A DNA stretch of 64,000 nucleotides from the NCBI GenBank assembly GCA_030248225.1, contig JASANE010027982.1, forward strand, positions 1 to 64,000, given 5' to 3'. Under the pieces are notes generated by a model. The model worked only from the letters and a program-made list of their open reading frames with translations, had not been told where the DNA came from and ran no database searches. Position 1 is the stretch's first letter; the number at the start of each line of letters is the position of its first letter. This DNA is from Trileptium ribeirensis (taxonomy: Eukaryota; Nematoda; Enoplea; Enoplida; Thoracostomopsidae). Below, in pieces: positions 44,464 through 59,400 of this stretch. The translations under genes were made by a program, and so were the position numbers.

Positions 44464-47400
44464 CTAAAAATACAATAAATCCATTTTTGCTTGAAATTTT
44501 TAACGAAAACAGATACATATTCCGCTAAAGTTGCGGATGTTTGAATTCTACTCTGCAGTGCTGCAACAAAGGACTAGTAAATAGATAAAACAGTGAGTAT
44601 TTTATCAACGCACTACTCTATCGTCAAAAACAAAAAATACAACCTATTTCTGAAGAATCTAAAAGCATGTTTTACAATATTTACGCATAAAGCTACGATG
44701 AACAGTTACAGGCTGAAATAAACGTATTTTTTCGAGAACCGTTCGAGAATTTTTGCGAATAATTTCTTGTTTTTGTTTATGTTCGTGGAATCAAAAAAAT
44801 GCGGTACAATTCAAGACCATATCTAATGGTGTTGCCGATATTAACTGTATAAAATCACGACCAAATAATTTACTTCAGTATTTTGTTACTTTTTGGCACA
44901 TACTATGTTGTAGTTTCACTATATATCAGTTGGCTTCTCCATTGGCTAAAAATTTTGCCACGTGCATGAATCGAAGCCCCCTGCTTTGAACTGGGGGTAG
45001 AAATTTTACGAATTTTCAAAATTTAATATTTTTCAATAGAAAACGCTAACGTTATTAATTAAGAGTCTCAGCAACGGTGACAAAACGTCTTTATGTAGTT
45101 TAAAACCAATTTTTCAGCCATTTTTTGCTGAAATAAGTAAATTTTTTAATTTTGGAAAGGGCTTTTTGTCAAAAACTTTGTCAATTTTTATGTAATCCGG
45201 GGGTTTTTTTGCTGTGTGAACCAAAAATTTTGTCAGGGGGCTTTTGCCGAGGAGCCAAAATTTGCCAGGGGACCACAACAGGGAGCACCTGGTTTTTTAC
45301 ACAAAAATTGACACCGATAAATGTCAGCCCCCCCACTTTGGAGAAGCGAGACGTTTTGAATAAGTTTGTGTCAAGCCAGTAGAACCAGACCGTTTTTAAT
45401 TTTTAGTAAAAATGCTTTGCGCTAAGTTTAATGAACAAGATGGCCACAGTTTTTAGTGATAAGATTTTTCGGGCGAAGTATCACCTTGTTGGAAACGCTA
45501 TATGCGATTTCTCCCAAAACCGGACGTCTGTGTCGCGTATCACATAATACTCTGTGTGATAACAATGAAATGAAAAGCCTACTAATATATAATATGAAAA
45601 TCCAAACGTGGTGCAAGTCAGACATATTTGAGAACAACCCGCTTTGGAGGGGCTCTGAAATAAACTACAAAATTTCCATGGGTCAAAAATTTAAAGTTAT
45701 CATTTACGCATAGTTTGTCGATTCGCACAAGTCCTGGTCTACACAGCTAGCAGGTTTTTAAGTTAATTTGGTGAAATTAAGCGTTTTAAGGACGCGATTA
45801 TCTATAACAGATTGCTCATCGAGGGTTTCAAATTCTCCGCTGCGCTGAGTAATGTAGCATTATATAAGTAATTTCAAAAATCGAGAATAAGAAGAGACCC
45901 AACATGATTTCGGCACCTTCTCCCGACTACGCCCACAGTCATTTTGCGGTGACATCAAAAATAAGTATCCAAACGAAAAGATGACAACAAAACTTAGTAC
46001 ATTTTTTGCTTTTATTTCGACTATTTATGATAAAATCCTTAGCAAAATGAAGAAAACAAGGACATACACAATGTTGTAAAGGCTTTGAAATAACGATAAA
46101 ATGTAATAATTAAAGGACCACCGGCCAATACGAGGAGAGCCAACCCCAGCTAACTTGGGGCAATCCGACAGGTATTTACCGGTTGGAGCTGCATAGCCCC
46201 AGGTACTATTTTGATAAGTTGAGAGGCCAAAGAAGGTGTTACTCAACTGCACGCAAAGATTCAACCCACAGTAATATAGTTTTGTAACACAGTAACAATT
46301 TTTTGCAAGGGGTTCCGCTGTAGGAATGGGGGAAGGGAGGCTTACCCCACATGCTGGCCTGTCCACAGCAGTGAGATGGGAAACCTCCACTTACAACTCT
46401 CCATGTTCGTGAGATTAACCCCCATGTTCGTCCCCCACAGGCCAAAACCCCCATGTTCAACTAAATTCAACAATTTTTAACGTCTCAAAGCTTATGTTTT
46501 GTATCCAAAATGTTTTTTTAACATTAATTACCACTCTTTCTAACGCTAAAACGTCGTGTTATAGCGTTAAAATACTTACAAGGCAGTAAAACTCCATGAA
46601 AACATGGAAATATTTAGTATTTAATAAGCAAAATTTATTCCTCCAACTTTAAAATTTCCACAGAGAATGAGCATGGGGCTCACTTGAAGTTCCCCCTCCC
46701 ACTTTTCGGAGGGCTGTGGACAGGAAAGTCATGTCCGGCCACTGACCCGTATTGGCAACCTCCTCCTCCGAAAGAGTGACCCTATTTTCAATTTTGATGC
46801 CGAGAATTTTTTATCTCCAACAAATATAATGTGCAATTTCAACGAATTCTGGTATTTTTACCCGTCTCAATCATAGAATGCATTAATACTGACGCAATAT
46901 ATGATATATAAAATATTTTCCCACTCTTTTAACCTCCCCCACCGAACTTGTGGTCAGACTTGACCCCAAGAACCCCCTTCTCCTATTGTCAGAGGCCCGC
47001 CATATTCATGTGAATTTTTTTCCGACGAGAAAAATGTGCATGTAAAAAAGTGAAACTACACAAATCTTACAAAACTGAAATAGGTAAAATGTTAACTACT
47101 ACTCGTAATTTTAAATTGACCCAGTAATGTTGATATAGGAGACGTGGAAATTTGGGCTACGGTTATGCAGTAAATCAAATTGTCACGCTTGAAATCTTAG
47201 TAATATTTTGAAAGCATAACTCTTCTATAAATATACAGGAATCCCATGAAAAAAATACTACAGAGGTCCACAGGGAAATTGAACCAACGTTTTGGCTGTT
47301 AAATAATAAAATTACTACTTCTTGTTAAAATAATTTGGATACAATAATTTTCCTTTGCCGCAGAAGCCTCGTTTTCCTTTAACGTTTTACCCATTTTCTG

Positions 47401-50400
47401 CAGTTCACGGATCTTGCATAAAACGTAAAACTATAGAAAACATACCACCTCCCGAAACTATGTTATAAAATAACATCACCTGTTATATATGTAACGTAAT
47501 TATGTTTTCGCTGTTATTGCGTAATTGAGACAGTTTTGTTTAATGTTTCATAGATGTAGAATAATGTACATTTACAAATACTAAGATTACCTGTAGAACG
47601 GCGTTCAGGCTATCATTTGTAAAATTACGACAACCGTTTAAAGCAAGTTTGCTCAAATTTGCCATCTGAAGAATCAGCTGACTAAGCTGTGCTACACAAA
47701 TCAGTGGCATTGCATTGAAACTGAGATCCAGCGAAGTGAGTGAATGTGAGCTCTAAAACCATGGAGCGCTAAAGTAAAGCACATTAACATTAAACTTTGC
47801 GCTGACTCAAAACGCAAGACTGTTGATTAAACAAAATACTGAATTTATGTCGCAGTTATAGTTAATAAACTAGATACGAGTACAAGCTAGGTCCAAATTT
47901 AAATTCACTGAGCAGCGATCGATGCGAGCAAACATTGTATGTGTACTGATAAATTTTCCCGTATCTGTACATCTGTTGGGTCAGTTTTTTTTCTAAATTA
48001 TTTCGGAAACAAAAGAAAATATTATCACGGGGTCTTTTGCATACAAACATGATAGCCTATAGTCTGGAAGGGGCCCACATGGGTTTTATGCAAGCAACCC
48101 ATCCATGGATATGGTAGATCCCTTTAAATGAAGCACCTCCTTCATTTTTGGAACAGGGAAAACGCGTTTTCAGTCAGATCTCAATACACAGGCTTCGTGT
48201 CAAAAAATGCTGCATATCTTTTACGTAAGCCTGGATGAGAATTACAGCAACGAATTTCTGCAATTTCTGCAACGAAAATTTTTGTCTCAGACTTATGAAA
48301 AACGATAAAGAGACATAAAATCGCGTTCAAAAACACTATTTTGAACCCTTTTGCAGATAAGTTTTAAAATATTCCTTAATAAGCATTAGAATGATCACTA
48401 CGTAGGTTTTTGTGGCTGCTAAAAACTGAAATTCTAGTTCGTTTAAACGTATTTCTGACCGATGTACATTTTGGAGTGGTACTGTATATCCTAGTAACCA
48501 CCATGTTGAACGTTGGCTGATTACGTGGTTTTCCGCCTAATGCTACAGTTTCAGCATTTGCGAATATGAGCGTTTTCGAGGGTGCTGATAACGAATGAGT
48601 GAGTCATTTGAAAGTATCTGACACCGACGTCGATCAATTGGTATGGGACTGTACTTCCTTGGGGACCTTACCCGATAACCATGCATGATTTCGTGATTTT
48701 CTGTCTAATGTTATAATTTTGAAGGTTTAATTATAAAGGTTTTAAATTGCTGAAAACGATGAAGTAATTCATTTGAAGGTATCCGATGTTCTCTTCTTGA
48801 ACAGCACTGCTTCCCCAAGAGGTCCCAACTGAACCACGCAAGTTTTCTGCTTTGCAAGTTACTCCTATAATTTTGTTGCATCTGTGATTGAAATGCAAAT
48901 TGTGGATCATAAACATAACTATACCCACCATGTCCTCGGGCCACCAAATCTATACCCCTACCACACTCTTGGTCCACTATATCCATACCCACTCATGTCC
49001 TTGAACAACAGATTCACACCCTGCCCAGGTGCGTAAAATCACCAAATTCAGATCCATCAGGTGCTTGGGCCGCCAAATTCAGAGCCAGCATGATCCTGAG
49101 AGGTCTGGGTTTTCGGGTCCAATCTGGGGCGAGTGAATTTGGTAGTCCAAGAACTTGGGTGTGTGAATTTGGTGATCAAAGAATACAACGGGCGCATAGA
49201 TTTGGTGGTCCAAGAACATCGTGGGGGTAGTCATGTTTACGAGAAGTGTGGGTCAAAATCCAGAGAATGGGGTGGGGCGACATGTCGCGGACAATAATAT
49301 GTGTAATATGAAGAAAGCGTATGAAAAATCTGAAGACAGCCACACTGTTAAGCAGAATCGACCATCACCGACTATTGCTATTACGTAGGGTTGCATAAAA
49401 CAGGGAAAGGAGGGTGGTAGCCCAAAATGAATTGCGACTTGCCGCAGACAATAATATGTTACATATGAATAGAGCATATGGGAAATCTAAAGACAGCCAC
49501 ACTCTTATGCAGAATCGACTCTTGTTTGCCCAACGGCTACTAGAGATAGCTAATTAGATATAAGGAAAAGAGTACTGTATAAAACTGCGGATACTAATGA
49601 GCCATTTCACGACTCTAACAGTGATGATATCCAGCATCAGAAGGACAATCTGCCAGACTCAATGGCGAACCTCACAAGTTTCCGAAGATCAGGAACCAGA
49701 GTGTTACTAAAGTTGAAGACATAAATATTGAGCCTTAAAGCGTTAAATTTAGAGCACCGGAAAAGGAAGTGCTCCCCCATTTCTTGATCACCGGAATTAC
49801 AAGGATGACAAAATGGATTGTCGTAAAGACCTAATGATGTTTCTCAGCCGACAATGGCCCGGGATTAGATGTACTGCTAACCGTAATCTCGTGAGATTGA
49901 GAATGGAGAGATATCGAGGTCCATTGCTTGTTTATAGTCGGCAGAAAGAACTCTGCCAACCAACAGGTACCAGATGAAGACCAAAAGTTAAGGTGCTTTG
50001 ACTTACACCACGCTAAGGCCTCGCAGAGAATACCACTCAGAGGGGCACAAACGTCATGTAGAGGACCGAACATAGGCGTACGAGCGCCAACCCGAGCAAG
50101 AGCATCAGATGAGTCATTGCCTGAAATTCCAGAATGGCCTTGACCCAAATGAGAACAACTACATAGAGAACAGCTAATTCATCAAGGAGCAGATTGCAGT
50201 GTTTGATTAGAGCAGACTGATGAGTATAGCTTTCAAGCGCGTTGACAGATGCCTGGCTGTTGGTGATAATTGTAATACGTTTGCTTTTAACTCCGCGTCC
50301 AAACAAGTAATTCGTTAACTCAACAATAGCAAGCACTTCTGCCTTGAAAACTGTACCATAAGGTCCCACAGGAACAGAAAAAACAGTCACATCTAGTATC

Positions 50401-53400
50401 AAAATTTCACACCCAAAACCCGCACTGTCACTAAGTTGATTGCCCATACGAGAGCCGTCAGGAAACAGACGAGATCTGCTTTAGGGTACATGAAAGCACC
50501 ACCAGTTGTATATAACGCACTTCCATCATTTAGGTTTTAGGAATATCCTGTTTATAACAACAGTTGGCAAACAAGTAGACGGAAGACGACTACATGTAAA
50601 GGTACAAATGGAAGGATGGCCAGATGAACCGCTATAATCCACCGAGCAACCAATGTCTTGAACCGATAACATCAAACGTTGGCGATAAATAAACATCCAA
50701 ATGAAGTGGACGCACACCAAACAATTTCCATGGAAGACTTAGCAGTAGACTTCATGCCACCACAGATACACATCAGACAAAGGTGCTGGACGCTAGCTAA
50801 GTGTCTCTGAACCCATCTAAGCCTATTTCTGTACTATCAAACGATGCAAGCAAAGAGAACTCCAGGGATGACGATAGTTTTATACATACATTCATAACAA
50901 AGTACTACTGCGTCAACCCCAATTTGAACGAACAACTCTTCGGTAAGTCATAAAATCGCAAACAGCAAGCTTTTTTTACACAAAGATTTAAGATGGGAAG
51001 AGCACCTGACCTTAGCATCTATTAAAACACCAAGATACTTAATCTCATTTTTATGTGGAATTATATGTTTCGTAAAGTAACAGTTGGTAAACACGCCATC
51101 CTGCACTTACCAGAAAACATCTTTAACGCTAAGACTATTGCGTCTACACCAAAAATCGATTTGTTTCAAGATAGAGTTACCTGCAACTGTCCGTTCGATG
51201 GGATTTATCCTTTGAGAACAACTGACATGTCGTCTGAATACGCATGACACACATGTGAGCTTTATTATAACCCAAAGCTCAACTATGAGGCCGTTAATAA
51301 CCATTGACCAAAGAATAGGACGCAGAACTCCACCTTACGGGCAACCCCTAGTAACACCATTATGTTTCGAAAGAACTTTCCGTACCAACTACGACAAATC
51401 TATTGGATACAAGTTCCATAACGAATTGCATCATCATATCGAATTCCATTTTTCAACCCTGAAATTGATAACTGCGCAACGAACGAATCAAAGCTGACAT
51501 TATGGAAAACTCCGCCTATATCTAAAAAGATTCCAAAAGCAAATTTGCCACTGCCAAAATTCTTTTTGATAAGTCCAACCATCGAATAAACAAGGCGATG
51601 TGTACTTAACGCAAAAAACCGAACCATTACTCTTTCAGAACATTTTGACAGTAATTAAAGAGGTTGACGTAATAGGACCGTAACAATTGGAGTCTGGGTA
51701 GTCATCTTTGTATATCTTGGATATAAAGAACAATTTTCCAAGCCTCCAAGATGTTGAGAGAAAACACGATTTGACCCAGCATTAGTAAAGATGAGAAAGG
51801 TAGCTACAGTTACAATCAGAATTAAGTGCTCAAAAATCGATCGAAGCTTCGTTCGATTTTTATCGTATGCGTTTAAAAAAGTCGACCGTTTAAACGAAAG
51901 TAGATTAATTCAAAATAAAAAATAATTTAATAAAAATGTTAGTTAGCGTTTAATTTAACGAATTTTGATTGTGTTGAAATAATTATTTTTAAAAAATGTT
52001 AATTTGCGTTTAATTTAACGAATTTCATTTAAACGAAAATCGATCGATTGCGATTTCGTTCGATTTCATTTGCGTTCCATTATATAAGTACTTAATGCTG
52101 ATTGTAACTGTAGCTAACCCTAAACCCCCATATCGCAGATATATAGGATTAATACCATCTGGTCCTGGAGACTTGTAAGAAACAAATTGACGACTAGCCC
52201 ACACAATTTTCTCTAACTCGAACACTTGTTCAACAATTCTAGAATCACGTACGGTTGGACAAAGTAACCTACCTTGTTGTGATTTCATTTCTAATTCACC
52301 ACAATCTCTAAAGTGTGCAGACAATAACAATTTGTTAACCTCAGCATCTGGTTCTGTAAATGAGTTATCCGACTTACGAAGGCTGCCAATGTGTATATGT
52401 CTTGTCTTAGGATTTTGTCGAACCCGACGTTTTCGTTGGTATCGCGGAGACTACTATAAAAACGTTCCCATGCACTCCTTTTTCCATCTCTAATGGCCTT
52501 CTTGTACATTCGCTGAATGCAGAAGTACCGATCCTAGTTTCGCAGATTACCATCAATTCTGGCAACGCGGAAAGCCCTACGGACGGCTCCGCTTACGAAG
52601 TTGAGATAACTGCGTGGACCACCGTAGATTACTGCTGCTAGCTTCAGTGGTGCCATATGCCGCTGAGACTGTATTACATTTAAGAGTACCCAGTGCAAGA
52701 TCCAACTCTTCTCTATTTAAAGGAGGACCAAAATGGTGACGCATTGAAATAAGATTCCACTAGTCTTATCGGGCTTTAGACAACGTGGATTTGTAAAATT
52801 CTTAGCTGGGGCGCCAAGAGATATATCAATATCATAGCAAATATATTTACGATCAGACAGCGATTCCACAGAAAACATTTTCCATTCCGTACTATGCCTC
52901 TCATGTGCGAGTTTTACAGAGTTAATATCAATGACTTTTGATCGATTAGACGTAACAAAGGTAGGCTTGGTACCACCATTAGCTACATGGAGATCTTCAG
53001 CAACAATAATTCTAACAAAGTTTGCTGTCTTCTGCTCATGTTAGAACTGCCCCATATCGTGTGATGTGAATTCGATTCACAACCGACAACAAGACCCACG
53101 TCGTGAGGGCGACAGTAATCAGCAAGATTAATGAGTTCTGTATTACGCAGATATCACTCCACATCAAAACGCAAATAAACACTATCAAAGATTAAACGAT
53201 TAGAGTGATTATTTGAACCATTTACCCGCAGTTTAACAACACAACATTATTACATATAATTTGAGGCCACTGGACAACAATATAGCAGCTCTGGGCCGAT
53301 CACATGGTTAAAAAATTAACAAGGCCACGTGAATTCCTAATACCGTCTTCACAAAGGTAAGGTTTCTGAATGAGACCGACAAAAAGAGGAGATAGACAGC

Positions 53401-56400
53401 TAAGATTTTTATCAAAAGCGGCAGAAGAACAGTTAGAATATTGCAGTTTTTGCTGCAACACAGACAATTATGGTTAGCTATTACCACCGTAGACAATAAG
53501 CTGACCTTTGTCAGCTGGACCAACATAAGGCGAAATATCCTTGCAATGTCTACGAGATAGCTCAATGTAGGGCCTGTATAGACCAAACGGAGATGCTCAT
53601 TCACAGACTTTGACACTACGTCGCGGGTTATCTAGCAACGTCGAGCACACCAGAGCGTTGCAGCTTCGCCGTTTTCTTGGTTTGAATCATTTATCTTTTT
53701 GGCTGCTTCAGCAAACAACTTGCGAGCTTGCGACAACATACCTTGAAACTTTGATTTTGCTAGCTTTAACAAGGGTACGACTTCCCCCTGTGGTAGCAAA
53801 TTCTTTAGATACACTGGCATCTGGGGTATTTGTAAATTTCCCCGAACCAGCTCTTATGATACTAGTTCGGCCTGGATCATTGCCGGCACCGAGGTATAAA
53901 GCGTTCTTCATAAGTCTCAAAGAGGAACCAATTGCTGATTCAACATTACCGCCATAACCGACGGTGCTCGATTGTAAACTTAACATCACGCCAAGCACCC
54001 ATGACGCATCGCTTAAAGGGAAATGCCCTTGCCCTACCCATATATAGAAATATTGTAACTTTCATGGTTAGTGAGGTTATTAGCGCTGGTAGCCAGGCGG
54101 GTGCCGGGGGAAATGTACGGACAACACCTAGCGGCCAAATGCAACGGTAAATGTCGTCCTACAAAGGCAACCTAAATCCCACAAACCCCACTTTGCTTTA
54201 ACTATATTCCTGTTAGCTACTATCCATACACTCAATGTAAATGATTACATCGCGCTGAAATCAGAGATATTGATAAAATCGAAAGGTCTTGTAATACGGT
54301 GGTTACAAAATTAACATTCGTTGCAAACCATCCAAAGAATCAAGAGGTATTCTGTAAGACTTTTGTACTGTACGTGTCTGACATGACTGCCGCCTTTCCA
54401 GTAACTGAGCAGCGAATAAAATTTCGAGTATTTAGCAGGCATGTGTGGCGGGCACTGCATGAGAAATTATTAGATTCATTAAATTCAGAATCTTTGTAAC
54501 ACTTTGTAAAACAAAAAAATCTTTGTAAACTGAGAAACGTTATTAACACTTAGATACTATATTAAACTTTACTAAATTATGAGTACAAAGTGTAACTAAC
54601 TATATTCCCTAAACGCTCTTTTCACTACAAAGGTCATCGGCAAAATTTATTTGAATTTTAATGTTGACGGTGCTATACATGTCTCCTACTCATTATCCTC
54701 TTCATTGCCCACAACAACATGGAAGGAATTTAAGTAATAAAATCCACTGAAGTTATTAAAATTCGACGAAACTCTGTAATAACCCCCGCGTCCACATTAC
54801 TTCAATATTATGTGAGAAGCGCAAAACCACTTCAAAGATATTGGATTCGTGTTCGCTGTAAAAACAAACCTTTTGAAATCATATCATCAAAAGTTTTAGA
54901 AAAATTATATGCTTCGATTAAAATTCCAACGACATACGTAGAAGCTACGTAAGCTAGACACACGCTAGAAACAACTCGCGTTTCAAGAGAGTATTGCATA
55001 TGAACAAGGAGCGAGGAGCGAGCAGCAGTCATTTTAGGCGTTTACTGTAAATTTACGCCTGTAATCCCGTAACAGTGCTATTTCACAGCCAGTAACGCTT
55101 ACACCATCTATAATTACATTAGGCGTCAATAGTATATAGCGACAAATAGCATTATTAAATTTCTATTTTGTTTGTAACATTAACCCACGCCTTCGTAAAT
55201 TTAACGCATGCTGTAGATAAAGCTTACCATCAACGTAAATTCTGTAAGAACTGAACATAGCAGGTCAGACTCGATTGGCGCAGTATTTTCGATATTCAGA
55301 TGTGCCAACAAAGTTGGTGAGACAAGAGCCAAAAAATTTGCAACACCACGACAGCCAATATCATTACGAGCTATCGATACCGAGGTAAGGTGTTGTAGAT
55401 CTAAATCAAATATAAACCTATAAGAGCTAACTAAGATAACACAGCACAACAACACTGTGGAATAAATGAATGTTGATAAAATTAATCCCGATGAAAATTA
55501 TTAGTTAAAGACCATCCGACCTTCCATGGTTATATTGTAAAATTGGCGATACATAAGTGTTTATAAAATTCCACATAGAAAAAATTTCGAACAATTTTAA
55601 ACCTAGCATTTCATACGAATAAATGAGTTAAATTTTGTTTTCAACATAATCCCGCTCAATGGTTCTCTGTTCGTCTAGCGAAATATTATGCGAACTGTAA
55701 TTCTCTTAGTTCGGTGATAATTTTAGCTCGTTCATTTGTCAAAAAATTTTAAGAAATTGAAAGCCTGAACATTCATATTAAGATAACTACTATCCAAATT
55801 ATAAGGATCTTATCATTTAAATAACACAATGTGTTTGTTAGCTAATGATGTAGCGTGAAGTAATTTATTCTAGCGATGGTGTGCTAGCAATCTCAATTTA
55901 TTTGCTTCCACAGACGCCGTTAGCCTATCGTACACGACTTTTAACATTTCCAACAAAAGCTGTAATTTTGAAGATGTAACCCCTTTCGTTATGAACAAAT
56001 ATTGAATGCGTTAAACATGAAAAATAATCACCAAAATATTTAATTCACAAAATATATCATTTTAGAGGAATGAAGTTTATATTTAGTATAATGCGGGTTT
56101 GGTGTGGTGTATATGAAGTGAGGATTATCACTTATATTACAGGCACCCATCGCTTATATGAAATATCAGCGACAAACATACCTTTCAAATCCATTCCAGT
56201 GCCGCTCTGGTTAAAGAATTCTTCATTACCGTCGATATCCTCAATTTCTAGACTAGACAGCGCTGTGCACGACAGTATAAAATTGTACAGCGATTTATAG
56301 CTGTCTGTTGGTGAGTTTGGATTACACAAACTATTGCAGTTAAGCGAAAGGAATGAAATGCTCTGAAACAATATATTGCAATGATTGGATAGTTTCAGTG

Positions 56401-59400
56401 TTAGGAAAGTATCGATTCGGCTAGAGCGCTAAAGACTATTAAAGATCATTTTTAAATATGATGTACATCCGATAAATAGAGTACATTATGCACATGCGTA
56501 TAATACACGCAACAAGTGGCCGGTACTTGTTCCTTGCTCTTTTGACGTTCGTTCACAAGAAAACCATATGAATCGCAAGGACCGTGGAGTTTTCGACGCG
56601 CCAGCACAACGCCAAACTATTGCGTGCGTTCCACTACGTTCGAAGTAGAACAACACTTGCCATGTGTCAAACACTGAACTAAATAATATGTTTACCCAGG
56701 CTCACAGGCTCAAAAAGCAATGTTCAAGAAAGTTGTATATCTCAATTAGCTGATTCCAGTGATCTCCGTTTTGCATGACGAACCAACATTGGCAAAAAAG
56801 CTTTAAAAGACCAGTTTTGAATATTTTGACTTTGAAGATAAGAACGGTACTATTAATAATGAACACATCGTGATCACTTTGCTTTTCTAACGGTTATTCA
56901 ATGAGTATTGCTTAGGGTTTGAAGGGGTAGCCCATTCAAACAATGTCCCTAAATCAATGCATGGTCCCAGAGTAGCAAGCCGACTACGTTAATACTGATT
57001 AAAACTAATCTTACCAAAATACATAAAAATGATTAGAATATAAATTATGTAAATCTGAACAAAATTACTAGCCAAATAATTATGAAACCTTTAACGGCTC
57101 TTTGCAAGCTTCAGGATGCCTCGTTGCACTACGAAGGTAATTATTGAGAACGGTAAGTCGACTCGGCGTAAGACCAATGTTGACCAGCTGAAGGCATGTT
57201 ATTTCAACGCAATGGTTTAACGCTACACCTAGCTGAACGACACAATCTTCATCAAATCGACAATTCCATAGCGATAGATTTGTTAGCCTTAAGATTAAAT
57301 TTTTATTAAGCTATAATTATTATTGTGTTTCTTCGAGTGTGTTAGCAGCGACGACGGGACGGGAACTTTCGCCGATGAGAATTTTGATCCTTTCGGCTGG
57401 TTGACTTTGGTTCAAAAACCTAGGTCTCAGTGAGAGGCTTGGAAGAGCACTTTCCAACCCACACCTCGCCCCAACTTGACGGAAGCCGCGTATGTTAAAT
57501 TAAACCCGTGGTTATTATGTCCCTAAATTCATGTATACTAAGTTTTTAAATATTACTTACTATTATTTATAATGCTAAAACTTGTTTTACAGCCTGAAAA
57601 TATTTATACGATAGCTAAAAGAACTGAAACATATGAAAAGATGTAGCATATACATAAAAATCTTACCAGTTTTAAATTATACCCTGACAATAAATTGTCC
57701 CCGCCGACATTTTTCGGAACGCGGACAGATCAGACTGCAGTAATCGTCACAAATCACGAAATCACAACGAAAAGACACTGGACAAATACTCGTACGCGAT
57801 AACTCTCGAACGAATTTTAAAAAGAGCGTTAAAATATAGAACATTTCGAATAAATTTTAACACCATTCATACAAAATTGGAATTTTTCGTGCGAACGTGG
57901 GCAATTAACGGACAAACAGCTTATAACTGTCTGGCAAGTACTATGTGGAAAATTATGCGCTAAAAACCACGACAGTTTAGGTTAACTTAACGCTTCATCA
58001 ACAACGAAATGGCCTTTGTCAAATTTTAACAAAAGTTTTACTGCAAAACATGGCACAATGAATCAATGAATAAATCTTTGGCAAAGTAGTGACCAGGCAA
58101 TAACCGGAACCGAAATTTGCCGGAACCGGAACCAGCAACCGGAACCGTCCATTTAAACCGGATCCGGAACTTGGTCTTCGAAATTTATATATAATAAAAC
58201 AGAAGAAGGAAGAAATCAAGGTATAGTGGATTTAAAATGCATTAAAAATAACTTTTACATTAAACTTAATGTATTGCGGTGGTATTATTGCCTTTCTGAA
58301 ACTTTAAAAAGACTGAGGAAGCTAATAATGTTTATTTATTGATCAAATATTTTTGGACACCCAGACCGAAAAATGCCTTCCACTATACACCATTGCGTAT
58401 ACTGCGTCAAATCGAATATGCTTACAAAGCTTGGAGGGTAGAATACACACTTTCGCTCTGTCTCCAGTCGCCTTCCTTTACTACACATACGTTTGTTACA
58501 TGTTCTTCTGTAGGAAACTTGAAATTATTGGTTTATATGATTCTAAGAGAAAATAATAGATAGAGGCAATTTTCTGATCAGTGGTCAGGGACACTGTTTA
58601 GGCTAGTGCCCGTAAGTTTTGGACAAACAGTACCCGTAAGTTAAATGATAATGATAACTTTCTAATCAGAATGCTATAAATGAGACACACTGTGATGCTG
58701 CTCGCACAGTTTTAATAAATACAGTTCTTTGCCAAGAAAGCAGTTTCTAGCTGCGTTGCAGATAACGTTAGTTTACTTCAATTTAGACTGATTTACCAAG
58801 TTTACAAGCGCATTGGCGGGTTCTTGAAGCAATTTATGTTAGCCAAGCATACCCTAAGTACTTCTGCGTAAGCCATACTCTGTTACCGAGTTGGACCGGT
58901 TCAATTGAAAGGTACCACACAGACTTCTGGATGTGTAAAATAGCTGCTACAAACATCTGGCTTTGATTTTGTTAACAAACTCCTGCAGGTTATTATGAAA
59001 AATTGCAACTGCAATTATGTGCCTACTTACGTTTCAAACGTCAAATTGCTTAGTTAATCTTTTCTTTTGCTTGGTTGTATTAGAGCTTGATTATTGTATA
59101 ATATATATTACATACGTCTGGATCACAGATGAAGCAAAAAAACGTGGAAAATTTCAAACTAACTTTTTAAACCGGAATTCCTGTTCCGGTATGGTTTTTG
59201 CCCTTTGCGGGAACCGTAACCGGAACAAGATTTTCGCCGGAACCGGAATTCCGGTTACTCCCTGGTAGTGACATAAAAACTTTCCTAGAATTTGCCATGA
59301 TTGCCTTTTCATATTTAAAGTAAAAATAATTCCGTTTGTGAATGCCACCTGCGTGATGTGTGAAAGACTACTAAATAAGAAAACGCAATCAATATCTGTA

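Noticed and set aside
51053..51497. Plus-strand open frames
   Set aside because: Shadows of the minus-strand LINE reverse transcriptase.
58339..58563. 74-codon frame and its inverted partner at 63543-63848
   Set aside because: Both are inside the two hAT family H copies and have no domain; similarity only reflects the shared element.
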